Shown in pieces: positions 29,597 through 29,627 of a DNA stretch of 29,627 bases; positions within the stretch are counted from its first letter, which is position 1, and the number at the start of each line of letters is the position of its first letter. The stretch covers positions 1-29,627 of the forward strand of contig NZ_CAAGLX010000005.1 in the NCBI RefSeq assembly GCF_900770955.1, given 5' to 3'. The DNA comes from an uncultured Phascolarctobacterium sp. Its GTDB lineage: Bacteria; Bacillota; Negativicutes; Acidaminococcales; Acidaminococcaceae. The position numbers and the translations under genes are program-made. Under the pieces are notes generated by a model, which worked only from the letters and a program-made list of their open reading frames with translations, searched no databases and was not told the DNA's origin.

Positions 29597-29627
29597 GGCC
29601 TGCCAGCCATGCAATTATTACTTGCTA

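Overview
The window is bacterial chromosome of moderate GC. Most genes read on the minus strand, in compact operons joined by TAATG or short overlaps. Gene order is typical of Firmicutes: cmk-plsC-ispH/S1, scpA-scpB-rluB, and der beside plsY and a DUF512 radical-SAM gene. The IspH-S1 fusion, the HI0933-type flavoprotein and the style of the NlpC/P60 and accessory genes suggest a gut anaerobe of the Negativicutes, perhaps Acidaminococcaceae such as Phascolarctobacterium. That placement is inference; no rRNA is present to confirm it.

Layout. (1) 67-3505, minus: a ketopantoate-reductase-like gene followed by thiD-thiM-thiE, a thiamine salvage set ending in a strong terminator. Its leader is short and shows no TPP riboswitch. 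(2) 3522-3990, minus: an unrecognised 78-aa protein gene, then a block of three palindromes spaced exactly 40 bp apart, then a terminator. (3) 4086-8594, minus: a secreted NlpC/P60 peptidase, leucyl aminopeptidase, PHP phosphoesterase and a P-loop/Asp23-like protein. (4) 8689-10721, minus: der and plsY. (5) 10722-11203: a gene-free block with a dispersed-type palindrome and nested inverted repeats. (6) 11204-13090, minus: DUF512 radical-SAM protein and cobO behind a good sigma-A promoter.

(7) 13100-17507 is an accessory islet. It holds an IS66-type TnpA remnant, two divergently oriented AAA-ATPase/PD-(D/E)XK proteins of different subtypes, and between them a broken IS30-family transposase gene. 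The IS30 remnant appears to supply the -35 box for the first AAA gene and keeps a fold-back structure over its own start site.

(8) 17520-21990, minus: cmk, plsC, an ispH-S1 fusion with an internal ribosome-binding site, and type 2 IPP isomerase (fni). (9) 22021-25970, minus: an M50 protease, scpA, scpB, rluB and an HI0933-type flavoprotein. (10) 25978-26868, minus: a crotonase whose active-site residues resemble isomerases rather than hydratases. (11) 27106-29627, plus: tRNA-Asn with a consensus promoter, a class III Fic protein, an NhaC-type antiporter, and a cluster of hairpins at the window end that may be the edge of a mobile element.

Functionally, IspH and Fni supply and balance IPP and DMAPP; PlsC and PlsY both serve phosphatidic acid synthesis; ScpA and ScpB serve chromosome segregation; Der, RluB and S1 serve ribosome assembly and translation. 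The most unusual items are the 40-bp-phased palindromes, the internal start in ispH-S1, the IS30-derived promoter and fold-back, and the structured intergenic block at 10898-11174.
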